Below are positions 34,250 through 44,086 of a stretch of 64,000 bases of DNA, one piece after another (the stretch's first letter is position 1; each line of letters starts with the position of its first letter). The stretch covers positions 31,683,122-31,747,121 of the forward strand of contig NC_045129.1 of the NCBI RefSeq assembly GCF_007655135.1. Reading direction: 5' to 3'. Below the pieces are notes generated by a model. That model saw only the letters and a program-made list of their open reading frames with translations, was not told the DNA's origin and did not search any database. The stretch is from Punica granatum (lineage: Eukaryota > Streptophyta > Magnoliopsida > Myrtales > Lythraceae). The translations under genes were made by a program, and so were the position numbers.

Positions 34250-36105
34250 GTTTTAATTAGAGCCGGCAATATTTGACACGACACAATAACACGACACGGA
34301 TACGACACGGAGTTAAACGGGTATGGGTTGACATTTTTTGATATTCGGTCTAAACGGGTTGAACCCGTTTATACACGATTAAACCTGTTTATTTAGACGT
34401 GTTTAATCGTGTTATTTAATCGTGTAACCCGTTAACCCGTTTATCTAACTGAATTTACTAAACTATCCTTACATAGTTACACTAAACCTAATTTCGAAAT
34501 CCTTCCATCCAGAATTTCCAGCCTCCAGTTCCATCGTTCTGTTCCAGAGAGAGTAGGAGTCCTGCTTCGCCTTCCATCCCGATTCACAGACCTGATTTCC
34601 TTCCTGCAAGTATGGTTCCACCCGATTTCCTTCGAAATCGAAGACGGACCTGACTTCGACCTTCCGCTCAGAGTCTCAAACGACAGCACCCAAACGACGA
34701 AGGTGACCTTCCATCTTGCACCCAAACGCCTTCGCCCACCTGTCCGCCGTCGTCGAGGTCGACATCGAGGCTGCCGAGCAGGTTCTTCCGGATCCTCCTC
34801 TTTGTCCCTTTCGCTCTTTTTGCTATTTATTACTGAAGATTGTGCTCCTGTTCTGTTGCTTAATATGTCGATTGAGCCATCAATATGTCGATTAAGCAGT
34901 TTCATGGCTATAATTTAGTCTCAGTGCTCTGTTCTTCAGTTGTAAGCCATTTAGATACGTTGGCTAGAATACAGGGCTATCGGTTTACTTATCATGTAAA
35001 GGACATCATAAATTAAAAGAGGGCCTTTATTTATCGATGCGTTATATGATAGTATCGTTTTGTCACTCTTGAAGGCATAAGTTCGTGAATCCATACCGAC
35101 TTCGATTGTTTATTCTTTCTGGCTGGTATCCTGTTCTCGGATTTCAGAATGACATTATTCTTAGGAATGAATATTTGTGCTTATATACAGCTCGATTACT
35201 CCAGATACTGGGACAACCCCGGACCGCGTGGCATACTCATTCAATAGGAAGTCACTTTATGGATTTAGGTCTTTTTGCACTGGCGATGGTGTGTTTGGTC
35301 CGAAAAATTACGACTTGTCTTCTAAGTAAAAGTGCTTTGGATACTCTGGTTGCTTTTAAATCATTTGGAATCTGTGATTGAATTGTTGTGACTGTTGACC
35401 TCAGTATTTGAATCTTATTGTTGGTGTATCTTTCATTTGGGGGGATTATGTAGCTAAACCGCTGCTCTTTCTTGGCATGAGCTTATTTTATTTGCTGCCA
35501 TCTCCCCTGTTATATTATTGTGTAGAGTTGTGTAGAGTCGTAGATCATAAGCATGCATGTCCTTGTTTTTCTTGTTGAGAACATAATTGTTCTGTTGCTA
35601 TTTATTAAACCGGTGTTCTGTTCTGGTCCTGTTCTGTTCCTGTCCTGTTATTTCCTCCTAGAGCTAGCAAATTATGTTGTCCTTCATGTTGTTCAGTCTC
35701 TTTGATCAGTACGAGGAAATGTTATTCTTGCTTCCAACTTATGTGGGTGGTGAAAATTAAACGCGATTTCCCCTGTCTAGATTGTGGTCTTGAACTGAGA
35801 AAGTTAATGTCTTGTGCTTGCGAATGGCTTGTCTTGTGAAACAATGTAGACGGGCGAGTTGGGTTTTGCATTATTTTAATTCTCCTTCCTGTTCTTGTTT
35901 GCTCTATCACGCAACTGTAGGTGATTGGTTGACCAACAACAATGATCAGAGACTTGTTTATATTCTGCCACTAGGTATCGTGAAATCTAGTGGCTTTTGT
36001 CATTCAATGGTGGCTTGCCTTGGTGCTTTTGTGTTTATATTCTGCCTGTGTTTGTTCTAGATTTTGCATTAACCAATTTCTCATTGTCTGTTTTATTTAG
36101 GGATA

Positions 36106-38391
36106 ATGAGTTCAGAAAGTAATTTGGAGGTAAACTTGGAATCCTCTGAGAAGGAAAAATCCATGGCCACAATAAACGAAGATGATGATGTAGTGGAGCT
36201 TGATATAGACGAGATCCAAGACACTGCAACAGGAACTCAGGTAGGGGCATCGAAAGGCAAGCGAAAAAGAAGATTGACCTCACCTGTGTGGCAATTCTTT
36301 GAGAAGTTGGCAGAAAAGTCTATTGATGGTAAGAGCCGCTGTAAGTGCAAGAAGTGTGGCGCTATTTTCCTTTGTGATAGTCAATATGGGACAGGAAATC
36401 TGAAAAAACATAGTGAAAGATGCATTCGTAAGGATACACGAGATGTTGGTCAGCTGCTTATGAACCATGATATGTCTTTGAGAAGTACTGCATTTGATCC
36501 TGAACGCTTTCGTGAGCCGTTGATTGCTGCCATTATTATGCATGATCTGCCTCTTGCCTTTGTGGAATATGCTGCAATTAGGTTTATATTCTCATATTTG
36601 CGTGAGAGTGTACCTGTTATATCTCGAAACACTGCAAGGGCTGATGTGTTGAAAGTTTATAAGAAAGAGAAGTCACGGGTTAAGGGCTTGCTTGAGGAAG
36701 CTAGTGGTAGGGTTTGTTTGACATCAGATTTGTGGACATCAATTGCTACTGATGGATATCTCTCTTTGACCGTACATTTTATTGATAACAATTGGATTTT
36801 GCAAAAGAGGATTCTGAATTTCTCCCCGATGCCACCTCCACATACCGGTGTGGCATTGAGTAATAAGGTTACCTCTTTGTTGGTTGAGTGGGGTATTGAG
36901 GGAAGATTGTTTTCTATTACTTTGGATAATGCTTCTACCAATGACAGTTTCGTGGGCTTGTTGAGATCGCATTTAAATTTGAAGGATGCACTCCTAGGCA
37001 AAGGTGAATTCTTTCATCAACGATGTTGTGCCCATATCATTAATTTAATTGTGCAAGATGGATTGAAAGAGATTGATGTTGCGGTAGACAAAGTGCGGGA
37101 GCGTGTCAAGTATGTTAAGGGATCTCAAGTTAGAAAAGAAAAGTTTCTTGAATGTGTGAAACTCTTATCTTTGAATTCGAAGAAAGGCTTGAGGCAAGAT
37201 GTCCCTACTCGTTGGAATTCAACATTTCTTATGCTTGAAAGTGCATTCTATTATCGTCGTGCATTTTGCCACCTAGAGTTAAGTGATTCCAATTATACAA
37301 ATTGTCCTACCCCATTGGAGTGGCAGAAGATTGAGAAGATAAAGAAGTTTTTGGGGGTTTTTTTTGAGATCACGAACTTGTTTCTGGGAGTAAGTATCCA
37401 ACCGCAAATCTGTTCTTTCCTTCCACTTTCAAAGCATATACGATGCTCAAGGAGTATAGTGATGGGACAGATGAAGATTTGAAATCAATGTCGTTAAGGA
37501 TGCTTATGAAATTTGAAAAATACTGGTCTGAATTTTCAGTGATTTTATCGATTGCGGTGATATTGGACCCCAGGTATAAACTTGAGTTTGTGGATTGGAG
37601 TTACAGAAAGTTGTATGGTACTCAATCTTCAGAATTTCAGACTGTTCGAGATAAATTATTCTCATTTTGTGAAGAATATACAGCACATGAGAGGGAGAAT
37701 CGAACATTTACATCAAAAGAGAAGGTGGTGCCAGATCCTTATCAAGAGTCTGAATCCGTAGATATGCTGGAGGTAAATTTTTTAATGATATTATGTGTTA
37801 CTTTATCAATATTTGTTATGTTCTCCCTATATATTTTCACTTTCTTGTTGTTAGTTGCACTTGGAATACGTTTATCATTGGTCTTTCCTTGTTATTTTTA
37901 ATTTTTTATCAGGAGTTCGATGATTATGCTGATAATGTGTATTCAGCATCTTCGAAAAAGTTTGAGCTAGAAAAGTATTTAGATGAGACAAGGAGCGATA
38001 GAAAGACAAATTTGGACATTCTTGAGTATTGGAAGATTAACTCCCAACGATATCCGACAGTTGCAAGGATGGCTCGTGATGTTTTGAGCATTCCCATATC
38101 CACGGTTGCCTCCGAGGCAGCATTCAGCTGTGGAGGTCGTGTTCTTGATCAGTATCGGAGTTCTTTGAAACCCGACCTTGTGGAAGCACTCATCTGCTCT
38201 CGAGATTGGCTTTATGGATTAGCCGGTAAGTTTACTTTTCATATTTGATTTTTACAGATTTTTGTTGATCTTTCTCTTTTTTGAATGTAGATGGTTGTGG
38301 AATCTCCGTGAATCAACTCACAGAGGATGTGATGAACTTAAACATTAGCGAGGAGCCATCAACTCAAGGGTCCAATACTGTGGTTAATTAA
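36106..38391 (+). CDS. hAT transposase (BED zinc finger, RICESLEEPER-type), one apparent frameshift
   Basis: Exons 36106-37772, 37913-38225 and 38291-38391 join in phase at GT-AG sites. An acidic N-terminus is followed by a BED finger at about residues 57-106 (CKKCGAIF...LKKHSERC). The RNase-H-fold positions include Asp208 (LTSDLWTS) and Asp274 (ITLDNASTND), and the C-terminal dimerisation region has YPTVARMARDVLSIP and STVASEAAFSCGGR. Near 37381-37389 the frame shifts. Reading on from TTTCTGGGAGTAAG gives a stop at 37480, whereas the +1-type frame gives the family motif SKYPTANLFFP and runs on. One T is apparently missing. A 45-nt GTAAGT...AG 'intron' here would not restore the frame. The break is either real inactivation or a base-call error. 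Confidence 0.88.
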
Positions 38392-38789
38392 GGGAGAGAT
38401 TAGCTCTTGGGAACATCAACAAGTATATGAAATGGAATATCTCTTGGTATATTTCACGCGACCTTACCCGTGGAGCTGACTCATAGTAGGATTTGTTTGG
38501 TGTATTTTGGATTAGAGTAGAAGTGTAATTCATGGATTATGTGACTCTCATTTTCAGCATTCCTCGTTGCTATATGTTGTGTTCTCTGCATTTTATATGT
38601 TCTAATTATTAGCTTATGATGGGTTTTTTCTGGACCTACGTTGAACCCGGTATTTTGGTCTAAGTTCGGAATTTGAGAATTCTAATTCATAAGGTTTCAG
38701 TATTTAATTTCCTGGTGTCTTTCTGTATTTCGTAAGTGGGTCTCGGTTGTTATCGGATGATATGGGATTTACCATTTTCTTCAGCATAT

Positions 38790-38930
38790 TTTCTTGTAAA
38801 CGTGTCCGGTAAACGTGTCCGGGTAAACGTGTCCGGGTAAACGTGTCCGGATAAACGGGTCGTGTAAACGTGTTCGGATAAACGGATTGATCGAATAAAC
38901 GTGTCGTGTAAACGTGTCCGGATACCGGTT
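38790..38930. repeat. Subterminal tandem repeats of the hAT element
   Basis: About seven 14-15-bp units based on GTAAACGTGTCCGG follow one another, with variants (GTAAACGTGTTCGG, ATAAACGGGTCGT). They sit 210-350 bp inside the right end. Clustered short subterminal motifs bind hAT transposases; that role is inferred. Confidence 0.8.
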
Positions 38931-39246
38931 ATAATCGTGTCGTGTATACGTATACCTATTATGACACGTTTTGATAAACGGGTTTAAACGTGTCGTGTAC
39001 GGGTTGACACGGATATAACCGTATCGTGTACAAACCTGACCCGTTTAATAATCGTGTCGTGTACGGGTTATGATTTCGATGACACGAATCCGTTTAGACA
39101 CGACACATATAAACACGACACGATACGAATTGCCACCCCTAGTTTTAATCGTGGCAAGTTTTGACATCACGATTTTACGAGTTTTGTTTAGTTTCTGTAG
39201 AGTCACTAGGTAATAGATGAAAACACCGTCTTCTAAAGAATAAATT

Positions 39247-39405
39247 AGTCAAATCAAAAGAAGATGTAGTATAGTGACGTGCATCTAGTCGAAAAATCAA
39301 AAGTTTTCAGATTTGATACTTAGTGGGGCTATCCATGTCACTTTATTAATTATTATGATTTCTATTTTATTGTACCAAATGTATGAGTCTTCCCTATAAT
39401 AGGAA
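39247..39405 (+). repeat. tRNA-derived SINE, family 1, with TSD
   Basis: AAGATGTAGTATAGTGACGT, a B-box-like TCAGATTTGATACTTAG, the body TTTCTATTTTATTGTACC and an A-rich tail. AAAGAATAAATT is duplicated at 39235-39246 and 39406-39417. It lies just 93 bp right of the hAT TSD. Confidence 0.7.
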
Positions 39406-39496
39406 AAAGAATAAATTGATCCAACTGCCAATTAATAATTAGCAATTTAAGTTACACTTTGGAATGAAATAATGTTGGACAAACATGTCAAAGAAG

Positions 39497-40382
39497 TAGG
39501 GGTGTGCACGAGTATATGGTAGAACTGGAACCGCTTGGATCCTACTAAAATGGATAGGTTTTAGGTAGTTTCAATTAGAAACATAGTAGGGTCCCAGTAG
39601 GACAATTGAGAATCGGTGAAATCCGATTCCGATTTCAGCTTGTAGGGCACTTAGAATCGGAATCGATACCTGTTATTTTATATTATATTTTTTTCGATAT
39701 AAATTTTATATTATATTTAAGTACAATAATTAAATTAAGAAGGAAAAAAAAGGAAATAGCTGCACTCAAGACATGATAGTTGCACTCAAGACAGTCTGTT
39801 TCCCCTACTCCTTACTCTCCTTCCACTGCACCTTCTCTCTATGCACCACTCATTCAACACCACATCAGCACATAGGCACTTGCCATATCAAATCCAACAG
39901 TCCAAAGGGATGTCCATCATGCGCCACCGTGTACCTCTCGTACAAGATCGCCCCTCTGTTTTCCTCTTCCCTCATCTTTCCTTCTCCGTTCACTTGCCTT
40001 TATCTCTTCACTCGGTTGCCCCTCTCCCTCTCATACCGTACTCTCTCGTCTTCGACTCTTTTCAAGATTATTGGACGTGTTGTAAAGATATATTACTCGT
40101 TATTGTGTGAAATCGTATTATAAATGTTTATTTTTGTGGATGTATTAATGATACATATTATTCTTTGTTGTAGATGTACTATGAATGAGACATTTTCGGT
40201 TTTATTTAGCGAGACAAAAAAGTTTATAGATTCCAACATAGTACCAATACAGATTCTTGATAGGATCCGATTTCATAATTCAATATGATAGAGTCCGATT
40301 CCAAAATATTAAAATATATTCCTTATAGGGTAGGGTCTATGTATCGTGAAAAAAGCATGGTACTCAAAACCAATCACCCTTA
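39497..40382. mobile_element. hAT-type MITE (TAGGGGTGT family)
   Basis: It begins TAGGGGTGTGCACGAGTATA. The right end, complemented, reads TAAGGGTGATTGGTTTTGAG...TTTTTTCACGATAC, which matches the left end of the MITE at 49465 (TAGGGGTGTTTGGGTCCGAA...TTTTTTCACGATAC). The interior carries GAATCGG/CCGATTCC words and a pyrimidine-rich insert. The exact TSD is unclear (TCAAAGAA at 39488 and 40391 is a candidate with offset). Confidence 0.55.
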
Positions 40383-40399
40383 TAAAACAATCAAAGAAT

Positions 40400-41117
40400 A
40401 ATATTCATAAAAAACAATAAAAAGAACAATTGTTATTGGCACTTGATGGAACAGTCCAGTTCATGAAGTTGTTCCTACCAAGATTGCTACTTTACTGCGG
40501 CCCACCAAAAGCGATGCCACTGCCGTTAATTAACGGAATTCAGCAAGTCGGTGGATTCGTTTTTTAACACAACAAAGGCGTGCGTAAGCTTTGTTGGAAT
40601 TGATTGTGGGACTAAAATGTTTTGGTCTTTTCTGAAGTGTTTCCAATATAATAATAACCTTGCCAATATGGCCCCCTATGCATATCGAGACATGTCTATG
40701 GACAAAAAGATGCCCTTACTTTGCTCTCAAGAAAGAATTTCATGATTGTACCGTATACATGGATAAGATTTCAATAGGAAAAGAAAAGAAAGCAACCATT
40801 TTTCTGGGTCAATATTTTTGGGTATTCGAAAACTCAATGAATCTCGATTAGTCCTGATTTGAGTTAGGTTGATTCACTAATAAATAAAATTATCTTAATT
40901 ATGAATTTTCTCCATTCACAATATTCGAACTCGAGATCTTGACTTATTAAAAAAAAACATGCGTTGAGTCACTTAAATCAACTCATGCGTCGAACTATTT
41001 AAATCAACTCATTTTAGTAATGGGAAAAGGAAGCGACGATAACTGATTTTTAACATTTCGAATATAGATTGCTACTTCAAAATTATATTTGAGAATATGA
41101 AAAACTTTGCTTTTAGA
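40400..41117. other. Intergenic, no gene seen
   Basis: Mixed-composition DNA without recognised domains. Several 60-codon frames are mutually overlapping and unlike known proteins. The short direct repeat TTAAATCAACTCAT(T/G) occurs near 40973 and 41000. Confidence 0.45.
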
Positions 41118-41234
41118 CTAGGGATGGTAGCAGGTCTATGTAAACAGGCGTTTCAACTGTCCTAAACCCTGAAGGTGATTAATGAGTATTAACCGTTGGG
41201 TCATGGAAATGATTTAGAAATTTGAGGTCAAAAC

Positions 41235-42275
41235 TAGGGGTGGCAATTCGTGTCGTGTTTATACGTGTCGTGTCTAAACGGATTCGTGTCATCGAAGTCA
41301 TAACCCGTACACGACACGATTATTAAACGGATCAGATTTTGGAAATCCGTACACGACACGTTTATATCCGTGTCAACCCATTTACACACGTTTAAACCCG
41401 TTTATCGAAACGTGTCATAATAGGTACACATATACACGACACAATTATAACCGTTATCCGAACACGTTAACACGACTTGTTTATCTGATCAACCCGGTTA
41501 CCTGGATACATTAACACGACTTGTTTATTCGATTAACTCGTTTACCCGAACACGTTAACACGACATGTTTACATGTTAACACGGAGATTGAGATGGATGG
41601 GAAGGGGATGTGGACGGGGAAGAGGCGGGAGCCACATCCGAGGGAGGCAGCGACGGCGAGGATGAGATCAAGCTGTGAGGCGCATTGGCAAGAGCGAGAG
41701 TCGGTGAAGCGGTGGGCTTCGAAGGGGAGATGGTGGGAGTGGAGTCGGCGGTGAGCTTGGGAGCAAGGGAGAGCGAGATTTGAGGCGGATCTGCGGACAA
41801 TGCGAGGTGCACGGAGAGGAGAGCAATGAGAGCGTAGAAGCAGAACTTCGTCATTGATGGATGAGAAAAAAGAAATCAAATCGCAGATGAGATCTGAGGG
41901 AGGGTAGTAGAGAAGTAGAAGTACAAGTGGAAGTGCGGTTATGCTGTGTTGGATTTGGTGAAAGAAAGGAAATGAAATTAGGTTAGGGATTTAGGAACTT
42001 AGGGTTACATGAGGATATTTTGGTAAATCCAGATACATAAATAGGTTAACAGGTTACACGATTATAGTAACACGATTAAACATGTCTAAATAAACATGTT
42101 TAATCGTGTATAATCGGGTTACACGGGTTCAACCCGGTAAGACACGCTTATTAACCGTGTTTAAATGGGTTGGACCTATTTAGACCGATTATCAAAAAAG
42201 TCCAACCCAAACCCGTTTAACTCCATGTCGTATCCGTATCGTGTTATCGTGTCGTGTGAAATATTGCCAGCCTTA
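41235..42275 (-). mobile_element. Non-autonomous hAT element of the 34258 family, 8-bp TSD
   Basis: Left end TAGGGGTGGCAATTCGTGTC and right end complement TAAGGCTGGCAATATTTCAC match the right and left ends of the 4.9-kb hAT element respectively, so this copy lies in the opposite orientation. GTCAAAAC is duplicated exactly at 41227-41234 and 42276-42283. Subterminal CACGACACG repeats are shared. Instead of a transposase, the 1,041-bp element carries a piece of an arabinogalactan-protein gene (41576-41854). Confidence 0.92.
41576..41854 (-). pseudogene. Truncated arabinogalactan-protein gene inside a hAT element
   Basis: From ATG 41854 the minus strand encodes 92 aa. The first 21 are a typical signal peptide (MTKFCFYALIALLSVHLALS), followed by a Pro/Ser/Ala/Thr-rich domain (SPSKPTASPTLALANAP, LPPSDVAPASSPSTSPS) like classical arabinogalactan proteins. 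These proteins are secreted, hydroxylated on proline and O-glycosylated, and usually end in a GPI-anchor signal. Here the frame stops at a TAA supplied by the hAT subterminal repeat, before any GPI signal. Sequence upstream of the ATG also differs from the transposon repeats and may be captured leader. Expression is unknown; it could yield a secreted peptide if transcribed. Confidence 0.7.
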
Positions 42276-42283
42276 GTCAAAAC

Positions 42284-43826
42284 CTTGTAGAATTTGGAAA
42301 GGATTTAGGATTTTATTTCAAAAACTCGTTCCAAATCCGTTAAGCGTAAATTTACTAAATTACCCTTCATATTACTCATATTTATGAAATAATCTTCCTT
42401 ATTTTCTTTTCTGTCCTTTTATTTTAATTCTAATTTATAGTATTTATAATACTTGTTTAGTGTTATGAACTCGAAAGTGCTATAACTTATTAATTTTGAA
42501 TATATTATGAGTTTATAATATAAGTGTTGTGGTTTGTTTCTCTCGAACATGTTATGAACTTATAAGTGTTGTGATTTATTTTCTTTCGTTCAATTACTTG
42601 CCTTTAATTTATGCTTTGTATTTGAATACTTTTCATTATATCATACTATTTTCTATAAATAAGATATTATGATAAGATCATGCAAGCTTTTTTCACAAAC
42701 TTATTAACGGGGGAAAAATGAATTCTTAGTGGGTTTCCGTTAAATTAGTGAGAATGGTTTAGGAAATTTCCTTTAAACTCTTAATCGGTTTGAGAATGGG
42801 TTACAATTGACTTTTTTTTAAAGGGGTATGAATATTGGATGAAGATAGCTGTCTCAAACCCTTCCCATATCGTCCTTATTTTTGACTTTGAATGGGCCAG
42901 AGATTCATTCTACTCACCGCCATGCAATGCATCTGGCTGGCTCCGCCACTAGCTAATATTGCGCATTTGAAGCTGTATATATTTCAATGCTTAGTTGGAT
43001 AATTACTCTACATTTTGTTTCGAAAAAAAATGGACTTTTAGGATGAGGAAAATTCTTATCCAATGGATGCCAAAATTAGCCCCAAAAAAATTAGAGTAAT
43101 TAATCTTATAATCTGATGTTACTACAGTATATATATATTTTGATATAACTCGGTTGCCTCTTATACTTTAATCGTGTAACTTAGAGCCTAGAGGTGGTCT
43201 CTCAAACCGGCCCGTACAATAAAAGGCCATATTAAGCGTATATCATTCGCACCGGACATTTGTCACGGCCTTTCACCAAATTACTTAAGAATTAATGACC
43301 GTTCTCAATAGCTAATCATTATTATCCTAATCATCACACCATCATTTACGATGACTGACTTGACGATCACTTCTGGCTCCCGTGAGCGGCACATCTACGT
43401 ATCAGATTAAGTCTCTTTGCATGTGTTATATCTTCAATCCGCTCACCAAACTGATATTCCTCCAGGCCCTACCATTTGCACATGACACGACAAGCAAAAA
43501 TTGCTACTCATACTTATCCAAAAATAAAATTAAAATTGCTACTCATCCTCAATTTCATCGAGAACTTGCATGAACACGACACGATGCAGAAACGAAGATC
43601 ATGCAACCGAGGCGGGGGTCCATTTGTAGCAATAGGAGTTCGAGATTTAATGAAAATACATTGTGATTTGGAATAAATCAAATATTCAAATGAAATTAGG
43701 GTATGTCAATATGCAAAATATACCTGAAATTATCTCCAGTAAAATATCTCCTAGCTGGATTTTACCCCACCGCGAGTGGCCATCACTCTCCCACCAGCCG
43801 CGAGTAGGCAAAACGACCAACACCGA
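42284..43826. other. Intergenic upstream of AXS
   Basis: To about 42870 this is the right part of an older repeat. Beyond that, no repeat family or gene is recognised. 43750-43826 becomes C-rich as the AXS promoter begins. Confidence 0.45.
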
Positions 43827-43833
43827 TATAAAT
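43827..43833 (+). promoter_or_regulatory. Probable TATA box of AXS
   Basis: TATAAAT lies 254 bp upstream of the ATG, followed by a GA-rich stretch (43845-43862) and a C/T-rich leader. A second AT-rich word (AATAAATACC at 43908) could be used instead. Confidence 0.45.
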
Positions 43834-44086
43834 GCACAAGGATTGAGAGAGAGAGAGAGAGGGGGTCCCATCCCATCACCACCTCTCCTTTCCGTTTCCC
43901 CTATTTTCAATAAATACCATTTCATCCCCTCGACCCAAAAATCCTATATCTCCTTCGCCTCCTTTGATTAAAAAAAAAAAAAGAGAATCTCCTTCACTCT
44001 CTTCACAAATCCTAAATCCAGCGAGCGAGGGAGAGGAAGAATAAGCCGACGAGGAAGAGAAGCTTCAGAGATTCATTCGTCCGGCA

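Larger units (their letters stand above)
34258..39141 (+). mobile_element. hAT transposon, near-complete, 8-bp TSD
   Basis: The 4,884-bp element runs from TAGAGCCGGCAATATTTGAC to GAATTGCCACCCCTA. The outer 13 bp (TAGAGCCGGCAAT and complement TAGGGGTGGCAAT) are imperfect inverted repeats. GTTTTAAT is duplicated exactly at 34250-34257 and 39142-39149, as expected for hAT. Both ends have several hundred bp of subterminal repeats built on ACACGACACG and CGTTTA..CGTGT. It encodes one BED-type transposase on the plus strand (36106-38391). The 34.3-36.1 kb part is probably promoter, leader exon and intron, because a splice acceptor (TTTATTTAG) lies just before the ATG. Confidence 0.93.
41118..42870. 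repeat. Older repeat interrupted by a hAT insertion; inverse copy at 50919-51600
   Basis: Outside the hAT element (41235-42275) this stretch shares words with the complement of 50919-51600: AAAACTCGTTCCAAATCCGTTAA, TTAAACTCTTAATCGGTTTGAG, and the GGGTTTGAG/CCCTTCCCATA ends. It is a dispersed AT-rich element. It starts near TAGGGATGGTAGCAGG, but its ends and class are not established. Confidence 0.45.

Noticed and set aside
34477..34905. Minus-strand Arg-rich open frame inside the hAT element
   Set aside because: No recognisable domain, antisense to the presumed leader of the transposase, and rich in CpG-derived Arg codons.
37390..37434. A 45-nt intron (GTAAGT...AAG) to explain the transposase frame break
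   Set aside because: Removing it leaves the downstream sequence still out of frame and deletes the conserved SKYPTANLFFP motif. A missing base fits better.
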